Below are positions 1-5,424 of a DNA stretch of 7,087 bases, one piece after another. A program made the translations under genes and the position numbers. The stretch lies in contig CAZFQG010000253.1 of assembly GCA_964520785.1 (NCBI GenBank), forward strand, positions 1 through 7,087. Direction: 5' to 3'. Numbering within the stretch: position 1 is the stretch's first letter; each line of letters opens with the position of its first letter. The notes under the pieces are model-generated. The model did no database searches. It saw only the letters and a list, made by a program, of their open reading frames with translations, and was not told the origin of the DNA. Origin of the DNA: CAZFQG01 sp964520785. GTDB lineage: Bacteria > Planctomycetota > Planctomycetia > Pirellulales > Thermoguttaceae.

Positions 1-129
1 GACGCCGCCAAGGAGGCCGTCCTCGCCGCCGCCAAGAGCGATTCTCAGATCGCGGGGTGGCTCGAAGGGAAGACCCTCGTCAAGGAGATCGTCGTCCCGG
101 GAAGGTTGGTGAACTTCGTGTTGAAGTAA
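1..129 (+). CDS. leuS: Leucine--tRNA ligase, C-terminal end (5' truncated by window)
   Basis: Frame 1 is open from the first base to the TAA at 127-129 and gives 42 residues. These end in KEIVVPGRLVNFVLK, the typical last strand of bacterial leucyl-tRNA synthetase, whose C-terminal domain contacts the tRNA elbow and usually closes with a V-V/I-PG-R/K-LVN-V/I-V pattern. The preceding acidic/alanine helix and the GWLEGKTLVK segment also match that domain. The family attaches leucine to tRNA-Leu in the cytoplasm. Only the tail is present, so catalytic and editing motifs cannot be checked. It is probably an ordinary intact gene extending to the left. The next gene on the same strand starts 147 bp later, too far to assume co-transcription. 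Confidence 0.88.
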   Translation, partial: DAAKEAVLAAAKSDSQIAGWLEGKTLVKEIVVPGRLVNFVLK

Positions 130-214
130 TACGGGTTCGCCACTGGTCGGATCCGAGTATCGTCCGCCCTGTCCGCCGGTTCAAAGTTCGCTCGATTCGG
201 ACGCCGGGGAACTT

Positions 215-243
215 GTCGAGGCATGGTTGTTTTGTCCCTCGAC
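215..243. terminator. Inverted repeat between leuS and the DUF89 gene, possible weak terminator
   Basis: GTCGAGG (215-221) and CCTCGAC (237-243) form a perfect 7-bp inverted repeat with a 15-nt loop, 86 bp after the leuS stop. The sequence after it is pyrimidine-rich (ctttcattcgtttctctcc) but has no uninterrupted T run, so a classical intrinsic terminator is uncertain. It could equally be a regulatory hairpin ahead of the next gene or a chance match. Confidence 0.25.
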
Positions 244-276
244 CGTCCGCTTTCATTCGTTTCTCTCCATTTCCTC

Positions 277-1152
277 ATGCATACCCACCTCGACTGTATC
301 CCTTGTTTCATACGCCAGGCGCTCGACTCGGCCAGGGCCGTAACGAGTGACGAGAATATCGTCGCGGGGTCGCTCCGTCGAGTACTGGAGGCGGCGGCGC
401 GATTCGATCCGGCTCTTACGCCGCCGGAAATGGGCCAGATCATCCACCAGATCATCCGCGAAGAGACCAATGACCCCGATCCCTACCGGGAGATCAAGGA
501 ACGCTCGATCGAGACGGCGCTGGCCCTGGCGCCCATGGTCGAGAAGAAGATCAAGGCGTCTTCGTGTCCGTTCGAGACGGCGGTCCGGTTTGCCATCGCC
601 GGCAACATCATGGACTTCGCCCTGAAATCGGCGTGGGATCCGGCGCGGATCGACGACTCGTTCGAGAAGGCGGCGCGGCATCCGCTCGACGTGAACATGG
701 TCGGCGCGCTCGAAGAAAGGATCGCCGGCGCCGCCTCCGTCCTTTTTCTGGCGGATAACGCCGGAGAGACGGTCTTCGACCGGCTCCTCATCGAGACCTT
801 CCCGGGTGACGCCCCGGTCACCTATGCCGTCAAGGCCGGACCGATCATCAACGACGCGACTCGCGCCGACGCCTCGGCCTCGGGGCTTGAAAGGGTCGCG
901 GCGGTCGTCGACAACGGCACCGACGCGCCCGGGACCGTTCTATCGCGGTGTTCGGCCGCCTTCCTGGGCTTATTCGACACGGCCGACGTCGTTCTGGCGA
1001 AAGGCCAGGGTAATTTCGAGACGCTCATTTCGGCGCCGCGCGAGGTGTTCCTGCTGACGCAAATCAAATGCCCCGTCATCGGTGACATGTTCGGCTTTAG
1101 GGTTGGCGACTGGATCGTCACGTCTACGGCCGTTGCACGAACCACCCGGTAG
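277..1152 (+). CDS. Stand-alone DUF89 / ARMT1-like metal-dependent phosphatase
   Basis: This 291-residue protein belongs to the DUF89 (damage-control phosphatase, ARMT1-like) family. Characterised members are metal-dependent phosphatases acting on sugar phosphates or damaged phosphometabolites. Visible family signatures are an N-terminal LDCIPCFIRQAL (residues 5-16) with a CxxC pair, AGNIMDF (108-113), FLADNAGE (157-164) with the metal-binding Asp160-Asn161 pair, KAGPIINDAT (186-195) with the likely third ligand Asp193, and AKGQGNFE (241-248). The length fits the short prokaryotic stand-alone type. ATG 277 is chosen because members begin almost exactly at the LDC-PCF motif. The upstream in-frame ATG at 223 would add 18 unconserved residues. 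Neither start has a convincing Shine-Dalgarno sequence. The gene stops 23 bp before the end of a convergent gene. The fold assignment is confident; the substrate is unknown. Confidence 0.85.
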   Translation: MHTHLDCIPCFIRQALDSARAVTSDENIVAGSLRRVLEAAARFDPALTPPEMGQIIHQIIREETNDPDPYREIKERSIETALALAPMVEKKIKASSCPFETAVRFAIAGNIMDFALKSAWDPARIDDSFEKAARHPLDVNMVGALEERIAGAASVLFLADNAGETVFDRLLIETFPGDAPVTYAVKAGPIINDATRADASASGLERVAAVVDNGTDAPGTVLSRCSAAFLGLFDTADVVLAKGQGNFETLISAPREVFLLTQIKCPVIGDMFGFRVGDWIVTSTAVARTTR

Positions 1153-1153
1153 A

Positions 1154-1170
1154 GGGCGCGCGGAGAGCCC
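1154..1170. terminator. Small hairpin in the convergent 23-bp gap
   Basis: GGGC (1154-1157) and GCCC (1167-1170) can pair around a 9-nt loop between two converging stop codons (TAG 1150-1152 and, on the minus strand, TGA 1178-1176). It is the only secondary structure in the gap and could serve both genes, but the stem is short and there is no T tract. Confidence 0.15.
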
Positions 1171-1175
1171 AGGAG

Positions 1176-1919
1176 TCACGCCAGTCTCCGTCCGCCGTCG
1201 ACCGGCAGGTTCACCCCGGTTACGTAATCGACCTCCGCCAGGAAAACGACGGCCGCGGCGATTGCCCGGGGCGTCCCCTTCGCCGCCAGGAGATTTCCCT
1301 CGTAGGCTCGTTTTCGAGCTTCCTCCGGCAGGTCGGGGGCGACGAGGACGGGGCCCGGGTGGATGCAGTTGACGCGGATTTTCGGGTTCAACCGCGCCGC
1401 CTCGACGGCGAGACACTCGGTCACCGCCGGGAGTGCCCCCTTGGAGGCGAAGTAGGCCGCGTATCCGGTGTAAGGGCGGCGGAGGGCCGCGTCGCCGACG
1501 AGGATGACGGCACCCCCTTCCGGCTGCCCGGCCATTCGCAGGACGGCTCCCTTCGCGCAGAGAACGGAGCCGAGCGTGTTCACGTCGAACTGGCGGCGGA
1601 TTTCCTCCGCGGTGAGCGTCTCGAACGGGGTGGGGGTCCAGACGGCGGCCGTATGCACGAGGAGGTCGAGCCGGCCGAACGCGGCGTCGAACTCGGCGAA
1701 CAGTCGCCGGACGTCCCCCTCATCGGTCACGTCGGCGGTGAACGCCTCGGCCGCGGCGCCGGCGGCGCGGAGTTCCGCGACGGTTTCATTCGCCTCGGCC
1801 TCCGACCGGTGGTAGTGGACGCCGACCCCGTATCCGGCGGCGGCCAGCGCCTTCGCGACGAGGTTACCGACGCGGCGCCGCCCGGCTCCGGTGACGAGGG
1901 CCGCCTTGGGCGCATTCAT
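1176..1919 (-). CDS. Pteridine-reductase-type short-chain dehydrogenase/reductase (SDR)
   Basis: A 247-residue classical SDR with a Rossmann fold. Seen are the nucleotide loop TGAGRRRVG (10-18), a basic-residue context suggesting NADPH, DVT after strand 3 (63-65), FDVNTLG with Asn114, GDAALRRPYTGYAAYFASK (142-160) and a C-terminal PVDGG. The catalytic Ser is replaced by Asp143, placed 13 residues before Tyr156, with Lys160 following. That Asp/Tyr/Lys layout is the hallmark of pteridine reductase PTR1 and relatives such as FolM, which reduce biopterin or dihydrofolate. The glycine loop has one residue more than the usual TGxxxRxG. The usual NNAG is HTAA (89-92). ATG 1919 overlaps the upstream gene's stop as ATGA, indicating translational coupling; a start four codons earlier at 1931 is possible but unneeded. 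Substrate is inferred; a general aldo/keto-type SDR activity remains possible. Confidence 0.85.
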   Translation of the reverse strand: MNAPKAALVTGAGRRRVGNLVAKALAAAGYGVGVHYHRSEAEANETVAELRAAGAAAEAFTADVTDEGDVRRLFAEFDAAFGRLDLLVHTAAVWTPTPFETLTAEEIRRQFDVNTLGSVLCAKGAVLRMAGQPEGGAVILVGDAALRRPYTGYAAYFASKGALPAVTECLAVEAARLNPKIRVNCIHPGPVLVAPDLPEEARKRAYEGNLLAAKGTPRAIAAAVVFLAEVDYVTGVNLPVDGGRRLA

Positions 1920-2338
1920 TCCTTTTCCCAAACGAGCGGTTCCATGCTGTCGAAGCTCCAGTATTCGATCCGCCGCGGCTCGACGACGATAATCGCGTAC
2001 TTGGGGTCTTCGGGACCGTCGAAGTACTTCGAAAGCATTTCATTCCAACAGGCGTTCCGTTCGGCCTGGTCGGTCGTCACCCGGGCCGTCCCCTCGATTT
2101 GCAGATAGGGCTGCTCGCTTTCGAGCGACCCGTTGAGCGTCACGTGAACGCTCGGATTGTGCTTGACATGGGCGACTTTGCGCGATTCCAGATAGGTCGC
2201 GAACCGCAGGTTCATCGCGTCGTCGGCCATCGCCACCACGTAACGGACCCACGGCCTGCCGTCCTCCGTCACCGTCGCGAACGACGCCAACTTCGGACCG
2301 GCCAGAATGGATTGGATTTTCGTTTTTGCATCGGACAT
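1916..2338 (-). CDS. Pyridoxamine 5'-phosphate oxidase-like split-barrel protein (general stress protein 26 type)
   Basis: This 140-residue protein is a small single-domain FMN-binding split-barrel protein. The pattern LASFATVTEDGRPWVRYV (17-34), then FATYLESRKVAHVKHNPSVHVTL (46-68), a QIEGTARVT strand (80-88) and a C-terminal PRRIEYWSFD (121-130) is that of the PNPOx-like / general stress protein 26 group. The group binds flavin, or in some members F420 or heme, and mostly has no known substrate. Full PdxH enzymes are much longer with a C-terminal PLP-binding part, so pyridoxal phosphate synthesis is unlikely. The start has an AGGA at 2350-2347, 8 nt before the ATG. It lies 13 nt after the upstream dehydrogenase gene and overlaps the downstream SDR by 4 bp, so the three probably share one transcript. 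Cofactor and role are unproven. Confidence 0.82.
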   Translation of the reverse strand: MSDAKTKIQSILAGPKLASFATVTEDGRPWVRYVVAMADDAMNLRFATYLESRKVAHVKHNPSVHVTLNGSLESEQPYLQIEGTARVTTDQAERNACWNEMLSKYFDGPEDPKYAIIVVEPRRIEYWSFDSMEPLVWEKE

Positions 2339-2351
2339 GGTTCGGTTCCTT

Positions 2352-3371
2352 TTAAATCTTTACCATCTTCCTCTTCACCGCCGACTGCGTCTGCTTGTAG
2401 GCCATGATCAGGGCGTCTCGGGCGAGTTCTCCGTCGAGCAGCGCCGAGGGGGTATTCGTGCGGACGGCGCGGATAACCTCCTTCATTTCCTCGGCGAAAT
2501 CGTCGACCGGATCGCCCACCGAGAGCTTCGGCTTTTTCGTCCGGCCGTCGTTCGTCAAAAGAGTCACCGGCAACTCGGCCCACGAGTCGAACGCCAGGGT
2601 CGCCTTCTCGAGGTAGATCTCGTAGCCGTTGGTGAAGGGCCGGCCCGGCTGGTCGATGACGCCTCCCTGGACGGTCACCACCATCGGCGAGTCGAACAGG
2701 AACTGGCTGTTGAACAGTTCGACCAGCCCGTCGCGCATGGTGCCGACGGTCTGGACCGCCTTGGGCATTCCGCAGAGGAGGCGGACGAAGTGGAAGTCGT
2801 GGATGTTCAGGTCGATCATCGGACCGCCGCCGTGTTCCGGATCCCAGAAGTACTGCATCCACTTGGGATCGCAGATGATCCGCTTGAAGTGCCCGCCGAT
2901 CATCTTGCCGAACTTGCCCCCGGCGACGGCGCGGTAGGCGTAGCGGTAGGCGGCGAAGAAGGGAAGGACATGGCCGATCAAGAGCAACTTGCCGGTCGAC
3001 TTCGCCGTGGCCACCATCTTCGCCGCGTCGGCCGCGTCGATGGCGATCGGCTTCTCGCAGAAGACGTGCTTCCCGGCCTTGAGTGCGCGGATGGTCATTT
3101 CCGCGTGCGCCGCCGGCGGCAGGCAGATGTCCACGACGTCGACGTTCGGGTCGGCCAGAATCTCCTCGAAATCCCGATACTTGGCGATGCCGGAAAGGTC
3201 CATTCGCTTCCCGCGAGGGCCGAAATTCCCCTTGATGCTCCGCCAGTCTCCCTCCAATCGCTCCGGAATCTGCTCGCAGATCGCCGTCACCTTGCACCCG
3301 CTGATCCGCTGGTACGCGAGGTAATGGATCATTCCCATGAACCCGAGACCGGTAATTCCGACGTTAATCAT
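2352..3371 (-). CDS. Gfo/Idh/MocA family NAD(P)-dependent sugar dehydrogenase
   Basis: A 339-residue two-domain oxidoreductase of normal family length. The N-terminal Rossmann domain opens with GLGFMG (8-13, GxGxxG). The PPAAHAEMTIRALKAGKHVFCEKP segment (85-108) holds the family EKP motif with the likely catalytic Lys107. The C-terminal domain has GGGPMIDLNIHD (181-192), where Asp187 and His191 match the D-x3-H pair that serves with that lysine in myo-inositol dehydrogenase. The family oxidises or epimerises hydroxyls of sugars, inositols and related compounds in the cytoplasm. There is no Tat signal, unlike many planctomycete relatives. The start is fixed by AGGAGG at 3384-3379, 7 nt before the ATG. 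It follows a rhamnulokinase on the same strand and leads a three-gene run, so a deoxy-sugar substrate is plausible but not shown. Confidence 0.9.
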   Translation of the reverse strand: MINVGITGLGFMGMIHYLAYQRISGCKVTAICEQIPERLEGDWRSIKGNFGPRGKRMDLSGIAKYRDFEEILADPNVDVVDICLPPAAHAEMTIRALKAGKHVFCEKPIAIDAADAAKMVATAKSTGKLLLIGHVLPFFAAYRYAYRAVAGGKFGKMIGGHFKRIICDPKWMQYFWDPEHGGGPMIDLNIHDFHFVRLLCGMPKAVQTVGTMRDGLVELFNSQFLFDSPMVVTVQGGVIDQPGRPFTNGYEIYLEKATLAFDSWAELPVTLLTNDGRTKKPKLSVGDPVDDFAEEMKEVIRAVRTNTPSALLDGELARDALIMAYKQTQSAVKRKMVKI

Positions 3372-3378
3372 GAAAAAT

Positions 3379-3384
3379 CCTCCT
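3379..3384 (-). promoter_or_regulatory. Strong Shine-Dalgarno site of the Gfo/Idh gene
   Basis: AGGAGG on the minus strand lies 7 nt before ATG 3371. Its first A is part of the TA dinucleotide flanking the inverted-repeat element, so the element ends exactly at the ribosome binding site. Confidence 0.8.
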
Positions 3385-3492
3385 AGTGCTTTGTCAAACG
3401 TTAATGTTCGGGTTGCCGTTTCTGTTTAACTTGGGAGATCGTGGTGCTTCGCCATGTTGCCAACCCGTAAATCAACGGTCGACAAAGCACTA
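3384..3492. mobile_element. Miniature inverted-repeat element (MITE-like), TA-flanked
   Basis: Perfect 13-bp arms CTAGTGCTTTGTC (3383-3395) and GACAAAGCACTAG (3481-3493) extend inward, with five mismatches, to 33-bp imperfect inverted repeats (3383-3415 and 3461-3493, 28 of 33 positions matching, including a shared CGGGTTG). Excluding the flanking TA pairs (3384-3385 and 3491-3492) the element is 105 bp, with a 45-bp centre that encodes nothing. Long terminal repeats, no coding capacity and a TA at each end fit a non-autonomous element mobilised by an IS630/Tc1-mariner-type transposase. The transcript could also fold into a long hairpin acting as an attenuator or processing site. The minus strand carries a consensus-like TTGACA (3397-3392) facing the Gfo/Idh gene, but no -10 sits at the right distance. 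Family identity is inference. Confidence 0.62.
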
Positions 3493-3592
3493 GTGATAGG
3501 TTTCGTATCGTGTTCCGTTCGTTCTCGTCGCGTGCCGGATGGCAAGCCATATTCGTACGCGATCCAGCCCCCGGTAAACAGCGCCCCGCGGT

Positions 3593-3609
3593 CGCGAAGC
3601 GGATTCGCG
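3593..3609. terminator. Hairpin downstream of the rhamnulokinase gene
   Basis: CGCGAA (3593-3598) and TTCGCG (3604-3609) form a 6-bp stem with a 5-nt loop, about 40 bp past the rhamnulokinase stop. Two smaller hairpins lie closer to the stop (GTCCC 3612-3616 with GGGAC 3624-3628, and GGGC 3631-3634 with GCCC 3640-3643). None is followed by a T run on the minus strand, so termination is uncertain. The remaining sequence from 3494 to 3645 shows no gene. Confidence 0.22.
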
Positions 3610-3645
3610 CCGTCCCTTCAGGGGGGACTTGGGCGGCTTGCCCTC

Positions 3646-5127
3646 CTATCCCAAAACTCCCAGGAACCGTTCATACGCCGCGTCCCATGCCGCCGTCTCC
3701 TTCGGCTCGTATTCCTCCATCGGGAAGCTCCGGCGGATGACTTCGCGGGCCTCGTGGATGGAGCCGACCGCGCCGTCGGCGACCGCTTGCAGCATGATGT
3801 TGCCAACGGCCGTCGCCTCGACCGGGCCGGTGACGACGCGCCTCCCGCAGGCATCCGCCGCGGCCTGGCAAAGCTGGCGGTTTCTCGTGCCGCCGCCGAC
3901 GATATGGATGGTCTCGATCCGGTTGCCGGCCAGTTGTTCGCACATGCCCAGGACGTGGCGGAACTTCATGGCGATGCTGTCGAGGGCACAGCGGAGGACG
4001 GCCCCTTCCGATTCCGGAACCGTCTGGCCGCTCGACCCGCAAAACTCGCGGATCGCCTGCGGCATATCGCCGGGGGCGGCGAACTCGCCGGCGTCGGGAT
4101 TGATGAACGACGCCAGGGGTTCGGCTTGGGCGCTAAGCCGGTTGAGGTCTTCCCAGTCCCAGTTCCGGCCGCCCTCGTTCCATACGCGGCGGCACTCCTG
4201 GACGAGCCAGAGGCCGGCAATGTTCTTAAGCAGCCGCGTCGTCCCGCCTACGCCCCCTTCGTTCGTGAAGTTTAGCTTGAGGACCTCGTCGGTGACGACC
4301 GGCTGGGGCGATTCGATCCCCATCAGCGCCCAGGTCCCCAGGCTGATGTAGCACCAGTCGGGCGACTTGGAGACGCTTTGGGCCGGGACGGCCATCACGG
4401 CGCTGGCCGTGTCGTGCGAACCGGGCAAGACGACGTTCGCCTTCAGGCCGCTTTCCTCTTGGAGGACCCGGCGCAGGGGGCCCAAATCGGTTCCCGGCTG
4501 TTCCAGCTTGGGGAAGAAATCGGTCGGAATATCCAACATTTCTAGCAGTTCCACGGCCCAGTCCTTCTTGACCGGATTAAAGAACTGGCTGGTCGTCGCC
4601 TCGGTGAACTCGTTGCACTTCACGCCGGTCATCATCCAATGGAAGAGGTCCGGCATGAAGAGGATCGTCTCGGCCATGTCCAGAATGGGCGAATTTCCAA
4701 GCCGCATCGCCAGTAGTTGATACAGCGAATTCAGCTCCATGAACTGCAAGCCCGTGTGGCGGAAGATTTCCTCCTTGGGAACGATTTCGAATGCCTTCTG
4801 AAACATCCCCTCCGTCCGGGAATCCCGGTAATGGTAGGGATTGCCGAGGAGTTCGTCCCCCCGGCCGAGAAAGCCGAAATCGACCCCCCACGTGTCTACG
4901 CCGACGCTGGCGATTTCAGCCTCTTTCGCGCCGGCCGCACGGAGCCCCGCGCGGACATGCGCCCACAGGCCCAGAAGGTCCCAGTAGAGGTGGCCGTTGA
5001 CCTCCGTCGGACCGTTTTCGAACCGGTAGACCTCCTCGAGCGCCAGACGCTCTCCATCGAACCGGCCAATGACGTGGCGCCCGCTCGACGCCCCCATATC
5101 AATCGCCAAATACGCACGCGTTGCCAT
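3646..5127 (-). CDS. rhaB: Rhamnulokinase (FGGY-family carbohydrate kinase)
   Basis: A 493-residue FGGY kinase, almost the length of E. coli RhaB (489). It would phosphorylate L-rhamnulose to L-rhamnulose 1-phosphate with ATP, the second step of L-rhamnose catabolism. The N-terminal phosphate-binding loop is AIDMGASSGRHVIG (8-21). VGVDTWGVDFGFL (75-87) and NPYHYRDSRT (96-105) are RhaB-like sugar-site segments. PGSHDTASAV (235-244) carries the likely catalytic base Asp239. ISLGTWALMG (261-270) and GGGTRNRQLC (411-420) form the second domain's nucleotide site. The start ATG 5127 has an AGGAG about 11 nt upstream. The gene diverges from sat and is the first of the minus-strand run. No rhamnose isomerase or rhamnulose-1-phosphate aldolase is in the window. 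A related ketose such as L-fuculose is a less likely substrate. Confidence 0.9.
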   Translation of the reverse strand: MATRAYLAIDMGASSGRHVIGRFDGERLALEEVYRFENGPTEVNGHLYWDLLGLWAHVRAGLRAAGAKEAEIASVGVDTWGVDFGFLGRGDELLGNPYHYRDSRTEGMFQKAFEIVPKEEIFRHTGLQFMELNSLYQLLAMRLGNSPILDMAETILFMPDLFHWMMTGVKCNEFTEATTSQFFNPVKKDWAVELLEMLDIPTDFFPKLEQPGTDLGPLRRVLQEESGLKANVVLPGSHDTASAVMAVPAQSVSKSPDWCYISLGTWALMGIESPQPVVTDEVLKLNFTNEGGVGGTTRLLKNIAGLWLVQECRRVWNEGGRNWDWEDLNRLSAQAEPLASFINPDAGEFAAPGDMPQAIREFCGSSGQTVPESEGAVLRCALDSIAMKFRHVLGMCEQLAGNRIETIHIVGGGTRNRQLCQAAADACGRRVVTGPVEATAVGNIMLQAVADGAVGSIHEAREVIRRSFPMEEYEPKETAAWDAAYERFLGVLG

Positions 5128-5181
5128 GGCTCTTCGTTCTCCTCGTCATTCCCTCGCGAATCGGGTCTCTTGGAAGCCCTC

Positions 5182-5210
5182 ACGATGCACATTCTCCGCC
5201 GAATAGTCAA
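5182..5210 (-). promoter_or_regulatory. Possible rhamnulokinase promoter
   Basis: On the minus strand TTGACT (5210-5205) is a good -35 match, followed after 17 bp by CATCGT (5187-5182), a poor -10 with three of six consensus positions. It sits about 55 bp before the rhaB ATG in the divergent region. A GATAAT (5228-5223) further up has no usable -35. The call is tentative. Confidence 0.25.
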
Positions 5211-5273
5211 GGGTGTGGGGCGATTATCGACCAGAAACCGGCCGAATCTTCCGCATTTGCCCACTTTTAACCC

Positions 5274-5301
5274 TTGAACCGCACCGCCGGGCCGATATAT
5301 T
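5274..5301 (+). promoter_or_regulatory. Predicted sigma-70 promoter of sat
   Basis: TTGAAC (5274-5279), a 16-bp spacer and TATATT (5296-5301) make the best vegetative-type promoter in the window. Transcription would begin near 5308 and leave a leader of roughly 115 nt before ATG 5425. The leader is pyrimidine-rich near its end and shows no Shine-Dalgarno sequence. Confidence 0.5.
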
Positions 5302-5313
5302 GTTCAATCGGCC
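5290..5313. promoter_or_regulatory. Operator-like dyad overlapping the sat -10 box
   Basis: GGCCGAT (5290-5296) and ATCGGCC (5307-5313) are perfect 7-bp arms around a 10-nt spacer. The dyad covers the predicted -10 hexamer and start point, the usual place for a repressor. A second small palindrome, ATTG-TT-CAAT (5299-5308), is nested with a different centre. No regulator gene is present in the window to pair with it. Confidence 0.4.
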
Positions 5314-5424
5314 GCCGCTGGGTCATCTCCGGCGATTCACCAATGGCGTCTTCCGAGTTCTCCCGTGAAGAAATCGCCAGTCTCGTTTTTCGTTGTTTTT
5401 CCTATTACCCCCTTCATAGTACCG

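Noticed and set aside
223..276. Upstream ATG start for the DUF89 gene
   Set aside because: The 18 extra residues lack family conservation, and the only GAGG nearby is one base from the ATG, too close to act as a ribosome binding site.
2269..3297. 342-codon minus-strand frame overlapping the Gfo/Idh and split-barrel genes out of frame
   Set aside because: Arg/Gly-rich low-complexity translation without motifs, incompatible with the two well-supported genes in the other frames.
2307..3386. 359-codon plus-strand open frame opposite the Gfo/Idh gene
   Set aside because: High-GC antisense shadow; the minus-strand frame has complete family motifs and a strong ribosome binding site.
3392..3397. 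TTGACA in the terminal repeat as the -35 of the Gfo/Idh promoter
   Set aside because: A -10 at 16-18 bp spacing would fall on the start codon and does not match consensus, so it cannot drive this gene in the normal way.
3454..4275. 273-codon plus-strand open frame starting inside the inverted-repeat element
   Set aside because: Mostly antisense to the 3' half of rhaB; no recognisable domain and no ribosome binding site.
5365..5424. GTG-initiated 20-residue hydrophobic extension of Sat resembling a signal peptide
   Set aside because: ATP sulfurylase is cytosolic and the family begins at the LIPPHGG segment; the extension has no Shine-Dalgarno and is likely untranslated leader.
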